This document shows positions 1 to 8,992 of a DNA stretch of 57,366 nucleotides, piece by piece. Within the stretch, counting starts at the first letter, position 1; each line of letters begins with the position of its first letter. The translations under genes and the position numbers were made by a program. A model generated the notes under the pieces. The model had not been told where the DNA came from. It worked only from the letters and a program-made list of their open reading frames with translations, and did not search any database. The stretch comes from GCA-001856825 sp038729485 (GTDB taxonomy: Archaea > Thermoplasmatota > Thermoplasmata > Thermoplasmatales > GCA-001856825): positions 1 to 57,366 of the forward strand of contig JAVYRX010000006.1 of NCBI GenBank assembly GCA_038729485.1. The letters run 5' to 3'.

Positions 1-2
1 TT

Positions 3-1355
3 AACCCAGGTGAGGTAGTTTCTCAACTGGACGAAGGGGATATTGTTCTCCTGAGCGATGGAAGAGTAAAAATGAAGGTAACAGGCAGAAATGGAGAAAG
101 ACTTATGGTTAAGGCTCTTAACTCTGGAAAAATAAGGAACAATGCACGTGTAAACATTCCAGACAAGGAACTGAATCTTGGCATGATAACGGAACGGGAC
201 GAGATATTCCTTAAGGAAGGAATAAAGGAGAAGGTTGAGTTCTTTGCACTATCCTTTGTTCAGTCTGTTAAAAATGTTGAGGAATTTCGAGAAAAGGTAA
301 AGGAGTATGGAGGAAATCAGTTTGTTATATCTAAAATAGAAACAAGGACAGGTCTGAGAAATGCAGATGGCATCTGTAGGGCATCTGACATGATAATGGT
401 TGCTAGGGGAGATCTTGGAGTGGAGCTTCCCTGGCAGGAAATATCAATAGTTCAGAAGGAGCTCATACACAAGGCGCACTCGTATGGGATTCCTTCAATA
501 GTCGCGACTCAGATCCTGGAATCAATGGTAGAGAATGAAATGCCAACTCGGGCCGAGATCAACGATATAAGCAACGCGATCCTTGATGGTGCTGATATAC
601 TCATGCTTTCAGAAGAGACTGCGGTCGGTAAGTATCCCTTGCAGGCAGTGAGAGTCCTGAACTCAGTAACGAGGTATGTCGAATCAAAGCTTTCCGATTA
701 TCCTGAGCCAGGAGAATTTCAGGGAAATAGAATAGCCTATGCCGTCGCGAAATCCGCCAAGATTCTTTCATCTGATATCAGGAAAGACATAGTGGCATTA
801 ACAAGGTCAGGAAGTACAGTTAAAATGCTTTCCGCTCTCCGCCCATTCGGGAAGATTTATGTCCTATCAGATAACGCTGATCTACTCAGGAAACTTTACC
901 TTTATAATAATGCCTACCCCTTGGATCTCAAGATTAAGGGGAGATGCATAGAGGAGATAACGAACGAGATTATTGGATCAGGTATCTTTCCTAAGGGAAC
1001 TATGCTTGTATTGACTTCAGGAGAACCATATTTCCCGTTTGGAGGCACCAATGATGTTAGATGCATCGTAGTGGGTGATTTTATAGGCAGGGGTTTTGCT
1101 TTTGGGCCTTTCTGCGCAGGGAAGGCAACATATGGTCGTGACAAGAAAGGTGACATATTCATATCCTCAAAACCAGATGACAGTATTCCTCAACAGTCAA
1201 AGGGCGTCCTGTTTACTTACAGGCCTCAACTTTACAAAGTGGACTCATTAGTGAGGGATGGTAAAACAGTTGTATCTTCAGTGATCTTCAGGAGGTCTCC
1301 GGACGAGGGCGAATTTTTAAATATCGATCCCCACACAGGAATAATATACGCGTAG
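3..1355 (+). CDS. pyk: Pyruvate kinase, 5'-truncated by the window edge
   Basis: Pyruvate kinase transfers phosphate from phosphoenolpyruvate to ADP in the last step of glycolysis in the cytoplasm. The reading frame is open from base 3, so the N-terminus lies outside the window and the ATG at 72 is internal. Family signatures visible are SKIETRTG (catalytic Lys/Glu region), MVARGDLGVE (metal/PEP binding) and LSEETAVGKYP. After the usual C-terminal allosteric domain comes an extra tail of about 90 residues: it starts with GPFCAGKATYG, continues GDIFISSKPDD and ends in NIDPHTGIIYA. This resembles the PEP-utilising swivelling (phosphohistidine) domain, like the extra C-terminal sequence of Bacillus pyruvate kinases, but the TSHAA-type histidine motif is absent. 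The enzyme call is firm; the tail assignment is inference. Confidence 0.95.
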   Translation, partial: NPGEVVSQLDEGDIVLLSDGRVKMKVTGRNGERLMVKALNSGKIRNNARVNIPDKELNLGMITERDEIFLKEGIKEKVEFFALSFVQSVKNVEEFREKVKEYGGNQFVISKIETRTGLRNADGICRASDMIMVARGDLGVELPWQEISIVQKELIHKAHSYGIPSIVATQILESMVENEMPTRAEINDISNAILDGADILMLSEETAVGKYPLQAVRVLNSVTRYVESKLSDYPEPGEFQGNRIAYAVAKSAKILSSDIRKDIVALTRSGSTVKMLSALRPFGKIYVLSDNADLLRKLYLYNNAYPLDLKIKGRCIEEITNEIIGSGIFPKGTMLVLTSGEPYFPFGGTNDVRCIVVGDFIGRGFAFGPFCAGKATYGRDKKGDIFISSKPDDSIPQQSKGVLFTYRPQLYKVDSLVRDGKTVVSSVIFRRSPDEGEFLNIDPHTGIIYA

Positions 1356-1998
1356 CAAGAATCACAGGCTTCATTACCTTAATATATACGAGAGCTTCTT
1401 ATGAATATGAAGAGCTTGAATCGTGATCCATTTACGCGTGAAAGCACTCTCCCCCGTTTTTAAAGTTATCCCATTGAAACTAAGATGTCAGTTATGTTAG
1501 TTTCAAAGAAATTAATACAATAGCGTCCTTTTTTCAGCCCTAGAAAGGATTGAAGTGATTTAAAACACGAAAGCTGTTGCCTAGAGTTGTATGGAGTCAC
1601 AAATGTAGTTATCGAATTTGTCCGTAAATCACATTTGTGCAAAGGACAGATTTTGAAAAGGAAGTCTTCTTTTATATTTTCCTAATTTGCGCGTGCCTAT
1701 AGGGATTCTCGATCAACACGTGGCAGACTATTTTTCTGATAAAGGAATGAATGATTTAAAGCTAGTAAAGGATTCAAGAAAGACATATTTTGCAGCTATA
1801 AGAATTAGAAAGCCAGATTAAGGGATTATTCTAGCCCGTTAAAATAATAATAACGACCAGATTGATAAAGCTCCTAAAACTTAGCGACAGCAGATAACAA
1901 ACCTATGAAATTCCTCCTAAAGCGATATCACCGGCTATACCCCCTCAAATCCAAGATATAATTAAATACCCGGCAGAATTAACGTCTAGACTTTGTAG
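1356..1998. other. 643-base region without a convincing gene
   Basis: AT-rich spacer between pyk and the YbjQ gene. It holds a 9-bp inverted repeat at 1598-1606/1631-1639 and a short open frame at 1693-1821 (GTG start, 42 codons, product ending AAIRIRKPD) with a TATA-like tttatattt at 1671-1679. I cannot match the short frame to a family; it may be a gene remnant or chance. Close to 1999 there is an AT-rich box (ataattaaata, about 1956-1968) that probably belongs to the next gene. Confidence 0.4.
1598..1639. repeat. 9-bp inverted repeat in intergenic DNA
   Basis: CACAAATGT at 1598-1606 is perfectly complementary to ACATTTGTG at 1631-1639, with a 24-base spacer. It could be an operator or the relic of a small mobile element; nothing around it decides this. 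Confidence 0.4.
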
Positions 1999-2379
1999 GT
2001 GAAAAAAGTGGTCAATGAATCGCCCAGTATTATAGTGGTCACTACTAACTACATTCCCGGAAAGAAAATAACGAAGCTGATAGGTACAATAATGGGAGTT
2101 ACTGTAAGGAGCCGAGGTATAGGTGGAAACCTGGTTGCCGGTCTTAGATCTATAGCGGGTGGAGAAATAAAGGAATATGTAAAAATGCTAACGGATGCAA
2201 GAAACGAAGCAATGGAAAGACTGAAACAGGCGGCGTCGGCCGTTGGGGCCAATGCTGTAATTGACCTGAGGTTCGATTCTTCGGAACTTGGACAGACAAT
2301 GAGCGAAATTGTTGCCTATGGAACTGCCGTTTTCGTTGAGGATGCAAAGGAGAATATCCAGAGAGTTTCCCTCTCCTAG
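1999..2379 (+). CDS. YbjQ/UPF0145 family protein
   Basis: This small soluble protein of about 126 residues belongs to the YbjQ (DUF74, 'heavy-metal-binding') family, whose members form pentameric rings and have no settled function. Family features are the opening strand followed by IPGKKITKLIG, the block GVTVRSRGIGGN with AGLRSIAGGEIKEY, and the helix ARNEAMERLKQAASAVGANAVI, ending in an AYGTAVF strand. The usual length is about 105-125. The start is GTG 1999; GTG 2008, spaced six bases from AGGTG, is an equally good choice. It is followed after 17 bases by a membrane-protein gene and is probably co-transcribed with it. Confidence 0.85.
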   Translation: MKKVVNESPSIIVVTTNYIPGKKITKLIGTIMGVTVRSRGIGGNLVAGLRSIAGGEIKEYVKMLTDARNEAMERLKQAASAVGANAVIDLRFDSSELGQTMSEIVAYGTAVFVEDAKENIQRVSLS

Positions 2380-2396
2380 ACTAGGGGAAACAGACA

Positions 2397-3056
2397 ATGA
2401 AGGGCACCCCTACGGCTATTTTGATAGGTATCGCCTTCATGATAATAGCCTTAATAATAGAATCAGCTATCGAAAGCATACCGGCCTTGCTAGAAATCTT
2501 GAAATATGGGATCAAGGATTACGTCACTAAACTGGCCTCATTCGAGCTTTTAAACCCAATTTTGTATTCCGTCTTCATAGGTCTTGCAGCTGGTGTATCG
2601 CAGGAAACCATGAAATACATCGCTGTTGATACCAGGGGAAAAGAGCTAGCGTTCTGGATAGGTTTGGGATTTGCCATTGTGGACATCGTATTTTTAATGA
2701 GTGAGGAACTTCTATCGGGAAGCCTCTATAGGTTGACCGCAAAGCTAATCATACTGACATCGCTGAACATCGTCTTTTCATTACTATTCCATCCAGGGAC
2801 CGCTGAGCTCCTAAAAGCTGGAAGGGTAATAGGAAAGGGCATTTACTATCTTGCTGTAACGTTCTTGATTCATGGTCTAGTTGACGGAGGTCTCGTTTAT
2901 GCTGACATAGAGGCCATATTGCATCCTCGTGAGACCCTTATAATCATACTGTACTGGGCTTTAGCGTTTCCCGTATCCATCGCAATGATTATTGTTGGCA
3001 GTTATTATCTCTCTAAAAGCAAGGAAGTTAAATCAGTCGATGCAACAGTTTTCTGA
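2397..3056 (+). CDS. Polytopic membrane protein, YhfC/PrsW-like putative intramembrane protease
   Basis: The 219-residue product has about six to seven hydrophobic segments and a short charged tail. The block GLAAGVSQETMKY recalls the G-AG-EE-xR/K motif of YhfC and PrsW/CPBP-type glutamic intramembrane proteases. Two later histidines sit at the ends of hydrophobic segments (LLFHPGTAE and FLIHGLVDG), as expected for those families. The first position of the EE pair is Gln here, so catalysis is uncertain. It follows the YbjQ gene by 17 bases with an AGGGGAA ribosome-site-like stretch, suggesting an operon. Membrane localisation is seen; protease function is inference. Confidence 0.55.
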   Translation: MKGTPTAILIGIAFMIIALIIESAIESIPALLEILKYGIKDYVTKLASFELLNPILYSVFIGLAAGVSQETMKYIAVDTRGKELAFWIGLGFAIVDIVFLMSEELLSGSLYRLTAKLIILTSLNIVFSLLFHPGTAELLKAGRVIGKGIYYLAVTFLIHGLVDGGLVYADIEAILHPRETLIIILYWALAFPVSIAMIIVGSYYLSKSKEVKSVDATVF

Positions 3057-3124
3057 ATAATTAGCGCGTCCAGCTAGGAGAACTGTATATTGGTTTAAAA
3101 TGAAAACTGACAATGATAGATTTG

Positions 3125-4276
3125 TCAGTATTTCTCCCTTTCACTTCTGAATCTGAAGAATATTAAGAGGTCATACAAAATTTTAATGATCCCCCCACTG
3201 ATGAAGGAAGCAGACCCCGCACCGATCGAAATAAGATAGGAAGATATATACGGTGTTGCACCATTTGACAGATTTCTGGAAGCATTGGATGTTCCTGTAA
3301 CGTAGCTCCTGTCTTCTGCGTCAACGACGCTGTTGAGGTAGGACTGCCTCGTTGGCACATCCATCTGACTTAGGCTTTGTCTTAGAAATAGGAATATGAG
3401 GGACGCGTAAAGGTTCGGGACTACTGGTATCAGGGCCAGGAAGATATTTGAAGGAAGATGGGTGAAGACCATGGTGTTAACCAAACCAATTTTTGAAGCT
3501 ATGAAAGGAGTTATAAGGACACTTATTGCCATTATTATGTCCACAGCAGTAAACACATATCCAAGCTCATCAAGATTGAAATTGTATCTTATTTTGAACC
3601 AATAGGCCATCAGGCTCTGAAGGACAAAACCACCTCCAATTGCGTCTATCGAAAATAGTACACTAACATCTCTTGCAATTATCTTGCTTCTACGAGAAAC
3701 TGGATTGGAAAATATCTTCAGTTTTCCATCTATATGAGGTAAAAAGAGGTATAAAATCAGTGTAGCCATAGAAAGAATACTTGACATCAAGATCACATTT
3801 CCAATTCCAAATTGCAAAGTGACCGCCCCTATTGATGATGCCGTGTATCCAAAAAATGAATATACAGAAAATAACCTATTTCTCGAATTTTGATTTTCCT
3901 TTATTTTAGATATTATTGGCTGCTCGAAGGAAGAGAATAGGGTGTTATCTGAGGGATTAACGCCAAGCGATCCTATTACAACAAACAGAGCCTTTATTAA
4001 AGGGCTAGGAAATAAGTAGATACCGGTAACTCCAAGAAATAGAAGTACTGAGAATACAAGCAAGAAGGACTTTGAATAACCAAGTCCATAATGGGTGGTA
4101 ATGTAAAGCGTTAAAAGCGAGCTCATTACTATCGAAGCAGTAACGACCAGACCGGCCAAAATTGGGTTGATTCCATCATCTACAAGCAGTATAATAGTTA
4201 TAACAGAGAAGACTCCGTAAACGAAGCCACGAAATGCCCTTGTAAAAAATAATATGTATCTAGAGTCCACGATCAT
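3125..4276 (-). CDS. Major facilitator superfamily transporter
   Basis: The product has about twelve hydrophobic segments in two halves with a polar loop near the middle (SNPVSRRSKIIARDVS), the layout of an MFS permease. Residues such as RSEREKY at the end and charged short loops fit. Substrate cannot be told. The ATG at 4276 (MIVDSRYILFFTRAFRG) is chosen because a TATA-like TATAAG on the minus strand near 4322-4328 would place the transcription start near 4298, downstream of the first in-frame ATG at 4312; the longer form adds 12 residues. It lies downstream of the cytochrome bd genes on the same strand, separated by about 210 bases with inverted repeats. Confidence 0.75.
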   Translation of the reverse strand: MIVDSRYILFFTRAFRGFVYGVFSVITIILLVDDGINPILAGLVVTASIVMSSLLTLYITTHYGLGYSKSFLLVFSVLLFLGVTGIYLFPSPLIKALFVVIGSLGVNPSDNTLFSSFEQPIISKIKENQNSRNRLFSVYSFFGYTASSIGAVTLQFGIGNVILMSSILSMATLILYLFLPHIDGKLKIFSNPVSRRSKIIARDVSVLFSIDAIGGGFVLQSLMAYWFKIRYNFNLDELGYVFTAVDIIMAISVLITPFIASKIGLVNTMVFTHLPSNIFLALIPVVPNLYASLIFLFLRQSLSQMDVPTRQSYLNSVVDAEDRSYVTGTSNASRNLSNGATPYISSYLISIGAGSASFISGGIIKILYDLLIFFRFRSEREKY

Positions 4277-4353
4277 CAATTTAACGTAGTATTTACAACT
4301 TTTAGCTATCATTCAAGGACTTATACCGTCTTTCCCACTTCGTTTAAATTTCT

Positions 4354-4444
4354 TTATTGATCAGCAGTAGTTTTAAAATTTACACTTATAGGGTCTTAAT
4401 AAGGGGCAAAAGGGGACCCTTACGTTCCCCATTACGATCAATAA
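4354..4444 (-). other. Inverted repeats with alternative hairpins upstream of the MFS gene
   Basis: TTATTGATC (4354-4362) and GATCAATAA (4436-4444) are perfectly complementary and enclose two mutually exclusive shorter pairings: AGGGTC (4390-4395) with GACCCT (4415-4420), or GGGGA (4412-4416) with TCCCC (4426-4430). The block lies after cydB and before the MFS gene. It could be a 3'-end structure of the cyd transcript, an RNA element or simple operator palindromes. Confidence 0.4.
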
Positions 4445-4485
4445 TTGAAAGTCCTAGTCCACCAGATGTCAATATTACAATAGTG

Positions 4486-5466
4486 CTACTTGATTTCACT
4501 CCCAATATCCGTCATTGATGGCTCTTTTGAGATAGCGCTTCTTTTATGAACGGCAAGCGCATAGAGGAGAATCAGTACAGCCAATAAAGCGGCACCTAGG
4601 GCAGTAATAGGAAAGAAAGATGCAGCAATAGGGCCCTTGTTTGTTATTGAATCAACATATATGGCACCGCCAAGTATTGTTGGATAAGCCATGAAATTAA
4701 GAAGGAAAGAGGCAGAAGAAACAAGCGCAATAAAGACAGCCTTATTCGCTATTATTTTTCTCGTCGAGCCGGAATAGTAGAGAACGTAAATAAGAATGGC
4801 AAGAATGTCTGGTATAGCTATATATGGTGTTAAATGCCAATTTTTAAACATCTCAAATGAAATTGTAGATACGATAATTCCAATCAAGAGGAATATTAGA
4901 GACTCATTCTTTAAAGATGAATCATTGTAGAATATTGGTGCTAGTCCGATCAATAGAAATATGGCGCCAATTATGAAAATAATGTCGTCCAGATGCATTA
5001 TCCAATAGAATGTACTGAACGTCAGGTTTGAAAGGTCTACCCCGTTTCCTCCAATGATGGCTGCTAGGACCACCAGAACTACGGTGCCCATTAGAAGCGA
5101 AGCTATTGCATATCCTTTGAACAGTTTTTTCTCGTCGAGCCATCCTTTCTTAGTTATGAATTCCGCAAAAGATATAGTTGCGTTTCTGGCCACGAATAGT
5201 ATTAGAAACGTCATTATCGGGAACGAAAAGATCAACGCAACGGGTATCAAAAGTGAGGGATAGGCAACGTCGCTTGCAACTACCCAAAAAGCGCCAAACG
5301 TTCCTGTGACTTCCCAAACTGGTACGATGTAGGATAGAACGGGAGACTTATATCTTTCATAGTTAAGTAATAGCAAAATAGATCCCATGAGTTCCGTGAT
5401 AACGAGCGTAACGAAGACAGAGAATATTGCGAAGTCTGTGTAGAATATTAGATTAATGCTGTCCAC
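4486..5466 (-). CDS. cydB: Cytochrome bd-type quinol oxidase subunit II (thermoplasmatal type)
   Basis: This integral membrane subunit pairs with CydA to oxidise quinol and reduce oxygen in the cytoplasmic membrane. It has about eight to nine hydrophobic segments and the block PVWEVTGTFGAFWVV, similar to the CydB region before the first long helices; the overall sequence is divergent. The frame could begin at 5538, which would overlap cydA by 86 bases; that is unlikely. The chosen GTG at 5466 overlaps the last codons of cydA and lies in GGAGGTGGACAGCATTAA, where the GGAGG may instead serve an ATT codon at 5459. The start is therefore uncertain. The call rests largely on the cydA neighbour. 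Confidence 0.75.
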   Translation of the reverse strand: MDSINLIFYTDFAIFSVFVTLVITELMGSILLLLNYERYKSPVLSYIVPVWEVTGTFGAFWVVASDVAYPSLLIPVALIFSFPIMTFLILFVARNATISFAEFITKKGWLDEKKLFKGYAIASLLMGTVVLVVLAAIIGGNGVDLSNLTFSTFYWIMHLDDIIFIIGAIFLLIGLAPIFYNDSSLKNESLIFLLIGIIVSTISFEMFKNWHLTPYIAIPDILAILIYVLYYSGSTRKIIANKAVFIALVSSASFLLNFMAYPTILGGAIYVDSITNKGPIAASFFPITALGAALLAVLILLYALAVHKRSAISKEPSMTDIGSEIK

Positions 5467-6823
5467 CTCCCGAGTAAGAAATTGCGTTTGATTCTTTTTT
5501 GACCTCTTTTTTGGTAGAGGAGTTGAATATCCTGTCAAAAAAGTAAAATGTTGCGGGGATTAAAACAAGATAAAAAGCAATGATGAAATAGCCAGGGATC
5601 AAAAGACCCGATGAGTTGCTTGATGCCTGTGACACTGTCATTACATTGTAAATTATCCAGGGTTGCCTCCCAACCTCGTCAGTTACCCATCCCAATTCAT
5701 ACACGATAAACGAGAATATGCCAGCTATAATTTGAAGGTACAAGATCGATCTATACCTCATAACATCCTTTTTCAAGATCCATACTAGAAATGAAATGAA
5801 CAGAAACAATCCTAAAATAAGCCCGCCTGTTACCATTATGTCAAACGTGGTATGTATTATGAGCGGTGGCCACTCGGAGGTGGGAAACTGTGTTAGACCA
5901 GGCAGAACTTTTATTCCAGTCTCAAGTGTTGCAAGGAAGGATTGTAGACCGGGTATTGTTATTGAACCAATTACGTGGCCATTGACGATCGTTCCAAACA
6001 AATTCTCTGGCATATTTGTACCCGGGGCATAATTCAGATCTGCCGCAGCATATTTTAGAGGCTGAAGCTTTAGTATCGTAGCCATCTCATTGGATCCAGA
6101 AATTCCTACTAATATTATCATCACTATTGAAATAACGCTTGACATCCGGATCATAATCGAGTATAGCCCCCTCATCGCCGCATCCTTGACCCTGATATAT
6201 TTGTAAGAGAAGTACGCTCCGAGAACCATTACGCCCGCAAAAATAGTAGTCGCAATCACATGCGACTCCTCTGAAAAAGTAGATGCGGTTACAAATGGTG
6301 CAAAGGGATTTACTCCCGTGACTTTGCCTGTAGATAGAAAGGCAGAAATATCAAAGCCATCCGGTGTATTCATCCACGCGTTAACCATGGTGATGAATAC
6401 AGCCGAAAGAAGCGTCCCTAGCAATATTACAAAGGAAAGGGCAATGTTTGTATATTTCCATTTGTATGCCCCTTCAAAATAAACATAGATCACGAGAGCA
6501 ATTGTTTCAAGGAAGAATGTGAATATCTCGGCGTAGAATAAGTTTATAGCCCCTGTTTCGGAAACCAGAGTCATAAATTTCGGGAATAGCGCAACTAACT
6601 CTACTGCAAGCACTATTCCGCTGGCTGTGCCGATTCCAAACGATATAACAAATATCTTCTTTAGTCTACTTATAAGATCACGGTACTCCGGTCTTCTCTT
6701 GAAAAAACTTAGAAGTTCTGTCAGGAAAAGCATAAGTATGATAGATATGCTCATTGATACCAGTATAATATGAGAGCCTATGGTAAACGCAAAAAGAAAC
6801 CTATCGAACGTTACTAATGACAT
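5453..6823 (-). CDS. cydA: Cytochrome bd-type quinol oxidase subunit I
   Basis: CydA carries the quinol site and the haems of cytochrome bd oxidase in the cytoplasmic membrane. The 456-residue product has about nine transmembrane helices. His18 (GSH) corresponds to the N-terminal haem b595/d ligand, the His in TFSEESHVIA to the haem b558 ligand, and the acidic residues in FYAEIFTFFLET to the conserved Glu pair. GWVTDEVGRQPW matches the hallmark GRQPW motif. The Q-loop after LKLQPLKYAA is short. The gene overlaps the membrane-protein gene upstream (by 23 bases) and cydB downstream, so the three form one operon. Oxygen respiration by this route suits a facultatively aerobic acidophile. Confidence 0.93.
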   Translation of the reverse strand: MSLVTFDRFLFAFTIGSHIILVSMSISIILMLFLTELLSFFKRRPEYRDLISRLKKIFVISFGIGTASGIVLAVELVALFPKFMTLVSETGAINLFYAEIFTFFLETIALVIYVYFEGAYKWKYTNIALSFVILLGTLLSAVFITMVNAWMNTPDGFDISAFLSTGKVTGVNPFAPFVTASTFSEESHVIATTIFAGVMVLGAYFSYKYIRVKDAAMRGLYSIMIRMSSVISIVMIILVGISGSNEMATILKLQPLKYAAADLNYAPGTNMPENLFGTIVNGHVIGSITIPGLQSFLATLETGIKVLPGLTQFPTSEWPPLIIHTTFDIMVTGGLILGLFLFISFLVWILKKDVMRYRSILYLQIIAGIFSFIVYELGWVTDEVGRQPWIIYNVMTVSQASSNSSGLLIPGYFIIAFYLVLIPATFYFFDRIFNSSTKKEVKKESNAISYSGGGQH

Positions 6824-7481
6824 CTTTATTGCTCACCCCCCTTGAATTTGAGATATAACGAAAATCTACGAAACCAATCCAAAGTAGGAGGATGCCTATG
6901 AACTCAGCTATATATAGAAATGAAGGAAATGCCGCTACATAGAGTGTACCCGCAATGCTTACCACTATGACTCCTGCAACTATGCTTAACAGCTTCCAAT
7001 CCCTTGATCTCCTATATGATACAAGAGATACCACTATTAGAATAACTGCAGCTGGAAATGTTACCACGGATGAAGATATAACAACGAGAAGTGGAAGCGC
7101 TCCATATACGACGCCGCCCACTATTATATTTCCAATATGAGTAATGGTAAGCGATACAACTAGGAACGCTGTCGAAAATGCAAAATATAGCGCATATAAG
7201 CGAAATGTTGTCTTTCTGTGCGTAAGGGACATTGAACCAAGAGCCAGAAATCCAACAAGCATTGCAACTATCAGGGTATACCCGTCTATCAGAACACTAT
7301 TAAAAACGCCGGCAGAGAACGCTATTTCCAACGCGACTCCAATCGAAAAAAGCCACATTCCCACAGACCAAAAGGCGTAGCTCAACCCTCTTTTTTTCAC
7401 GGCATTCTGTGTCAGGAGAGTTGCAAGAACAACACTTAGAACAAAAATTATGGATGTAGATATCGTTACCTGGAGATTCAT
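6801..7481 (-). CDS. Seven-helix membrane protein, first gene of the cyd operon
   Basis: I do not recognise a family. The 226-residue product has about seven hydrophobic segments and almost no soluble part; basic residues at loops (RKTTFR, YRRSRDWK) suggest an even helix bundle. The gene overlaps cydA by 23 bases and is the promoter-proximal gene of the operon, so it may be an oxidase accessory subunit, a quinone- or haem-handling protein or a sensor. A GGAGG lies about 5 bases before the ATG at 7481, with an AT-rich box further upstream. Confidence 0.6.
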   Translation of the reverse strand: MNLQVTISTSIIFVLSVVLATLLTQNAVKKRGLSYAFWSVGMWLFSIGVALEIAFSAGVFNSVLIDGYTLIVAMLVGFLALGSMSLTHRKTTFRLYALYFAFSTAFLVVSLTITHIGNIIVGGVVYGALPLLVVISSSVVTFPAAVILIVVSLVSYRRSRDWKLLSIVAGVIVVSIAGTLYVAAFPSFLYIAEFIGILLLWIGFVDFRYISNSRGVSNKDVISNVR

Positions 7482-7591
7482 TTATTTAGCCTCCACGTTT
7501 TATTATTGTCAAAAAATTAAGGCACACTATATTAGGTATCGTGCACCTGAATGCGCAAGCAAGTACATATTTACACACGTTTGCACACGTC

Positions 7592-8992
7592 TCACATCTC
7601 TCTTTCCAACCCACATTTTTTGTATCTGTATCTCTCGAAGATCATTTCTATATCAGGACCACTAAGTCGGAATTCAACTTCCATTCTTGCGCCTCCAGAT
7701 AGAGTGAAAAATGTAAAATGATTCCTATCGGATTCAATTGAACCGGTTGGCACTAAAATGTGATCCCCTATGTCTTCTCCGGATAGCATGAGGAAATCCC
7801 CGTTCTTGGAAACTCGGGCAGATAGCAGACCTTTGTATGTTTTATATGTACCTTCAAGTCTCGTTAAAGCATTCTCAATTCTGAGAGGAAGTAGACTATC
7901 TTCTGGATCCTTGTCTAACAATATGCTTAGGCCATATAAACACAATAGCACAGGATCATATCCCTCAGCATTTGCCAATATGGAAATTCCAATCCCTTCG
8001 TCCGGAATAAATGCTATAGCAGACGTATAAACGGAAACCGATCCGCCGTGGTAAACAAGCTTCTTTGAAAAAAATTGCTTTGTAGTAAAGAAACCGTAAC
8101 CGTATCCTATATCAGGAAATATGCTCCTTGGCGGACGGGAGTATGAATGCCACATTTTCTCAATAGTCTCTTCACGTAAGATTCTCTCGCCTTCAAATTC
8201 ACCCTTGTTGACATACATTATTAGATAGTTGGAAAGATCTTGGACGTTACTCATAATGCCACCTGCAGCTGGCTGGCTTTGCCACGGAATGACACTAGGA
8301 ATTGCCTTGCCACCATCAAAAGTGTACGGAGTTGCAAAATCACCATCGTTTTCCACCTCGCTTCTTGTAAAGAAGGTTCTATTCATGTGGAGAGGTTTTA
8401 GGATGTTCTCTCTGACATATTCAGCATATGGTTTTCCGCTCACCTTTGAAATAATTTCTCCAAGTAAGAAGTAGCCCTCGTTGAGGTAAAAATATTTCGA
8501 GCCCGGTGAGGCGACCATCCAATCTTTCACATCATCAAGGAATGACGACATGTCATCTGCCGTCGATATAGGAAGCCAATTTTTAGTCTTGCCAATCGCA
8601 CTATATATTAATGTCTCAGCCCAACCTAATCCCGGAATTCCGCTACTATGTGAGAGGAGGTGATGAAGCTCGACTTCTTCGAGCCCCCTGCTGGATAAAG
8701 AGGGGATGTAATCTGCTACCCTATCGTGGAAATTCAAATACCCTTCCTCAACGAGTTTTGATACTGCTAGGGAAGTGAACGACTTTGAGACCGAACCTAT
8801 GCCGTATACGGTGCCAATCTCTGCCGGAGTAGCCCCGTCAATGTCCTTGAACCCAAAAGCTCTGCTATGTATTACTTGCTTTTCCCTTACAACGGATACA
8901 GCAACGCTAGGCAGCTTTGTCTTTGCCATCTTTGAAAATATGAAATCATCTAATCTCATTAAACCATTGCTGTTCTCATCTTTTTTATTCAT
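7592..8992 (-). CDS. Beta-lactamase-fold serine hydrolase (class C/esterase type)
   Basis: This enzyme belongs to the penicillin-binding-protein/beta-lactamase-like serine hydrolases (Pfam Beta-lactamase), in archaea usually esterases or peptidases of unknown substrate. The catalytic SxxK is seen in GIGSVSKSFTS, the Tyr-x-Asn motif in YFYLNEGYF, and the KTG-equivalent HGG in YHGGSVSVYTS. The last 100 residues form an extra beta-rich domain. No signal peptide is visible, so it is probably cytoplasmic. ATG 8992 is chosen; the frame extends upstream to a TTG at 9004, but the TATA-like AAATATTTAA near 9025-9035 favours a start close to 8992-9004. It is a single-gene unit. Confidence 0.85.
   Translation of the reverse strand: MNKKDENSNGLMRLDDFIFSKMAKTKLPSVAVSVVREKQVIHSRAFGFKDIDGATPAEIGTVYGIGSVSKSFTSLAVSKLVEEGYLNFHDRVADYIPSLSSRGLEEVELHHLLSHSSGIPGLGWAETLIYSAIGKTKNWLPISTADDMSSFLDDVKDWMVASPGSKYFYLNEGYFLLGEIISKVSGKPYAEYVRENILKPLHMNRTFFTRSEVENDGDFATPYTFDGGKAIPSVIPWQSQPAAGGIMSNVQDLSNYLIMYVNKGEFEGERILREETIEKMWHSYSRPPRSIFPDIGYGYGFFTTKQFFSKKLVYHGGSVSVYTSAIAFIPDEGIGISILANAEGYDPVLLCLYGLSILLDKDPEDSLLPLRIENALTRLEGTYKTYKGLLSARVSKNGDFLMLSGEDIGDHILVPTGSIESDRNHFTFFTLSGGARMEVEFRLSGPDIEMIFERYRYKKCGLEREM

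Noticed and set aside
4486..5538. cydB start at the far upstream ATG (5538)
   Set aside because: It would overlap cydA by 86 bases and add a basic stretch that looks like out-of-frame cydA sequence.
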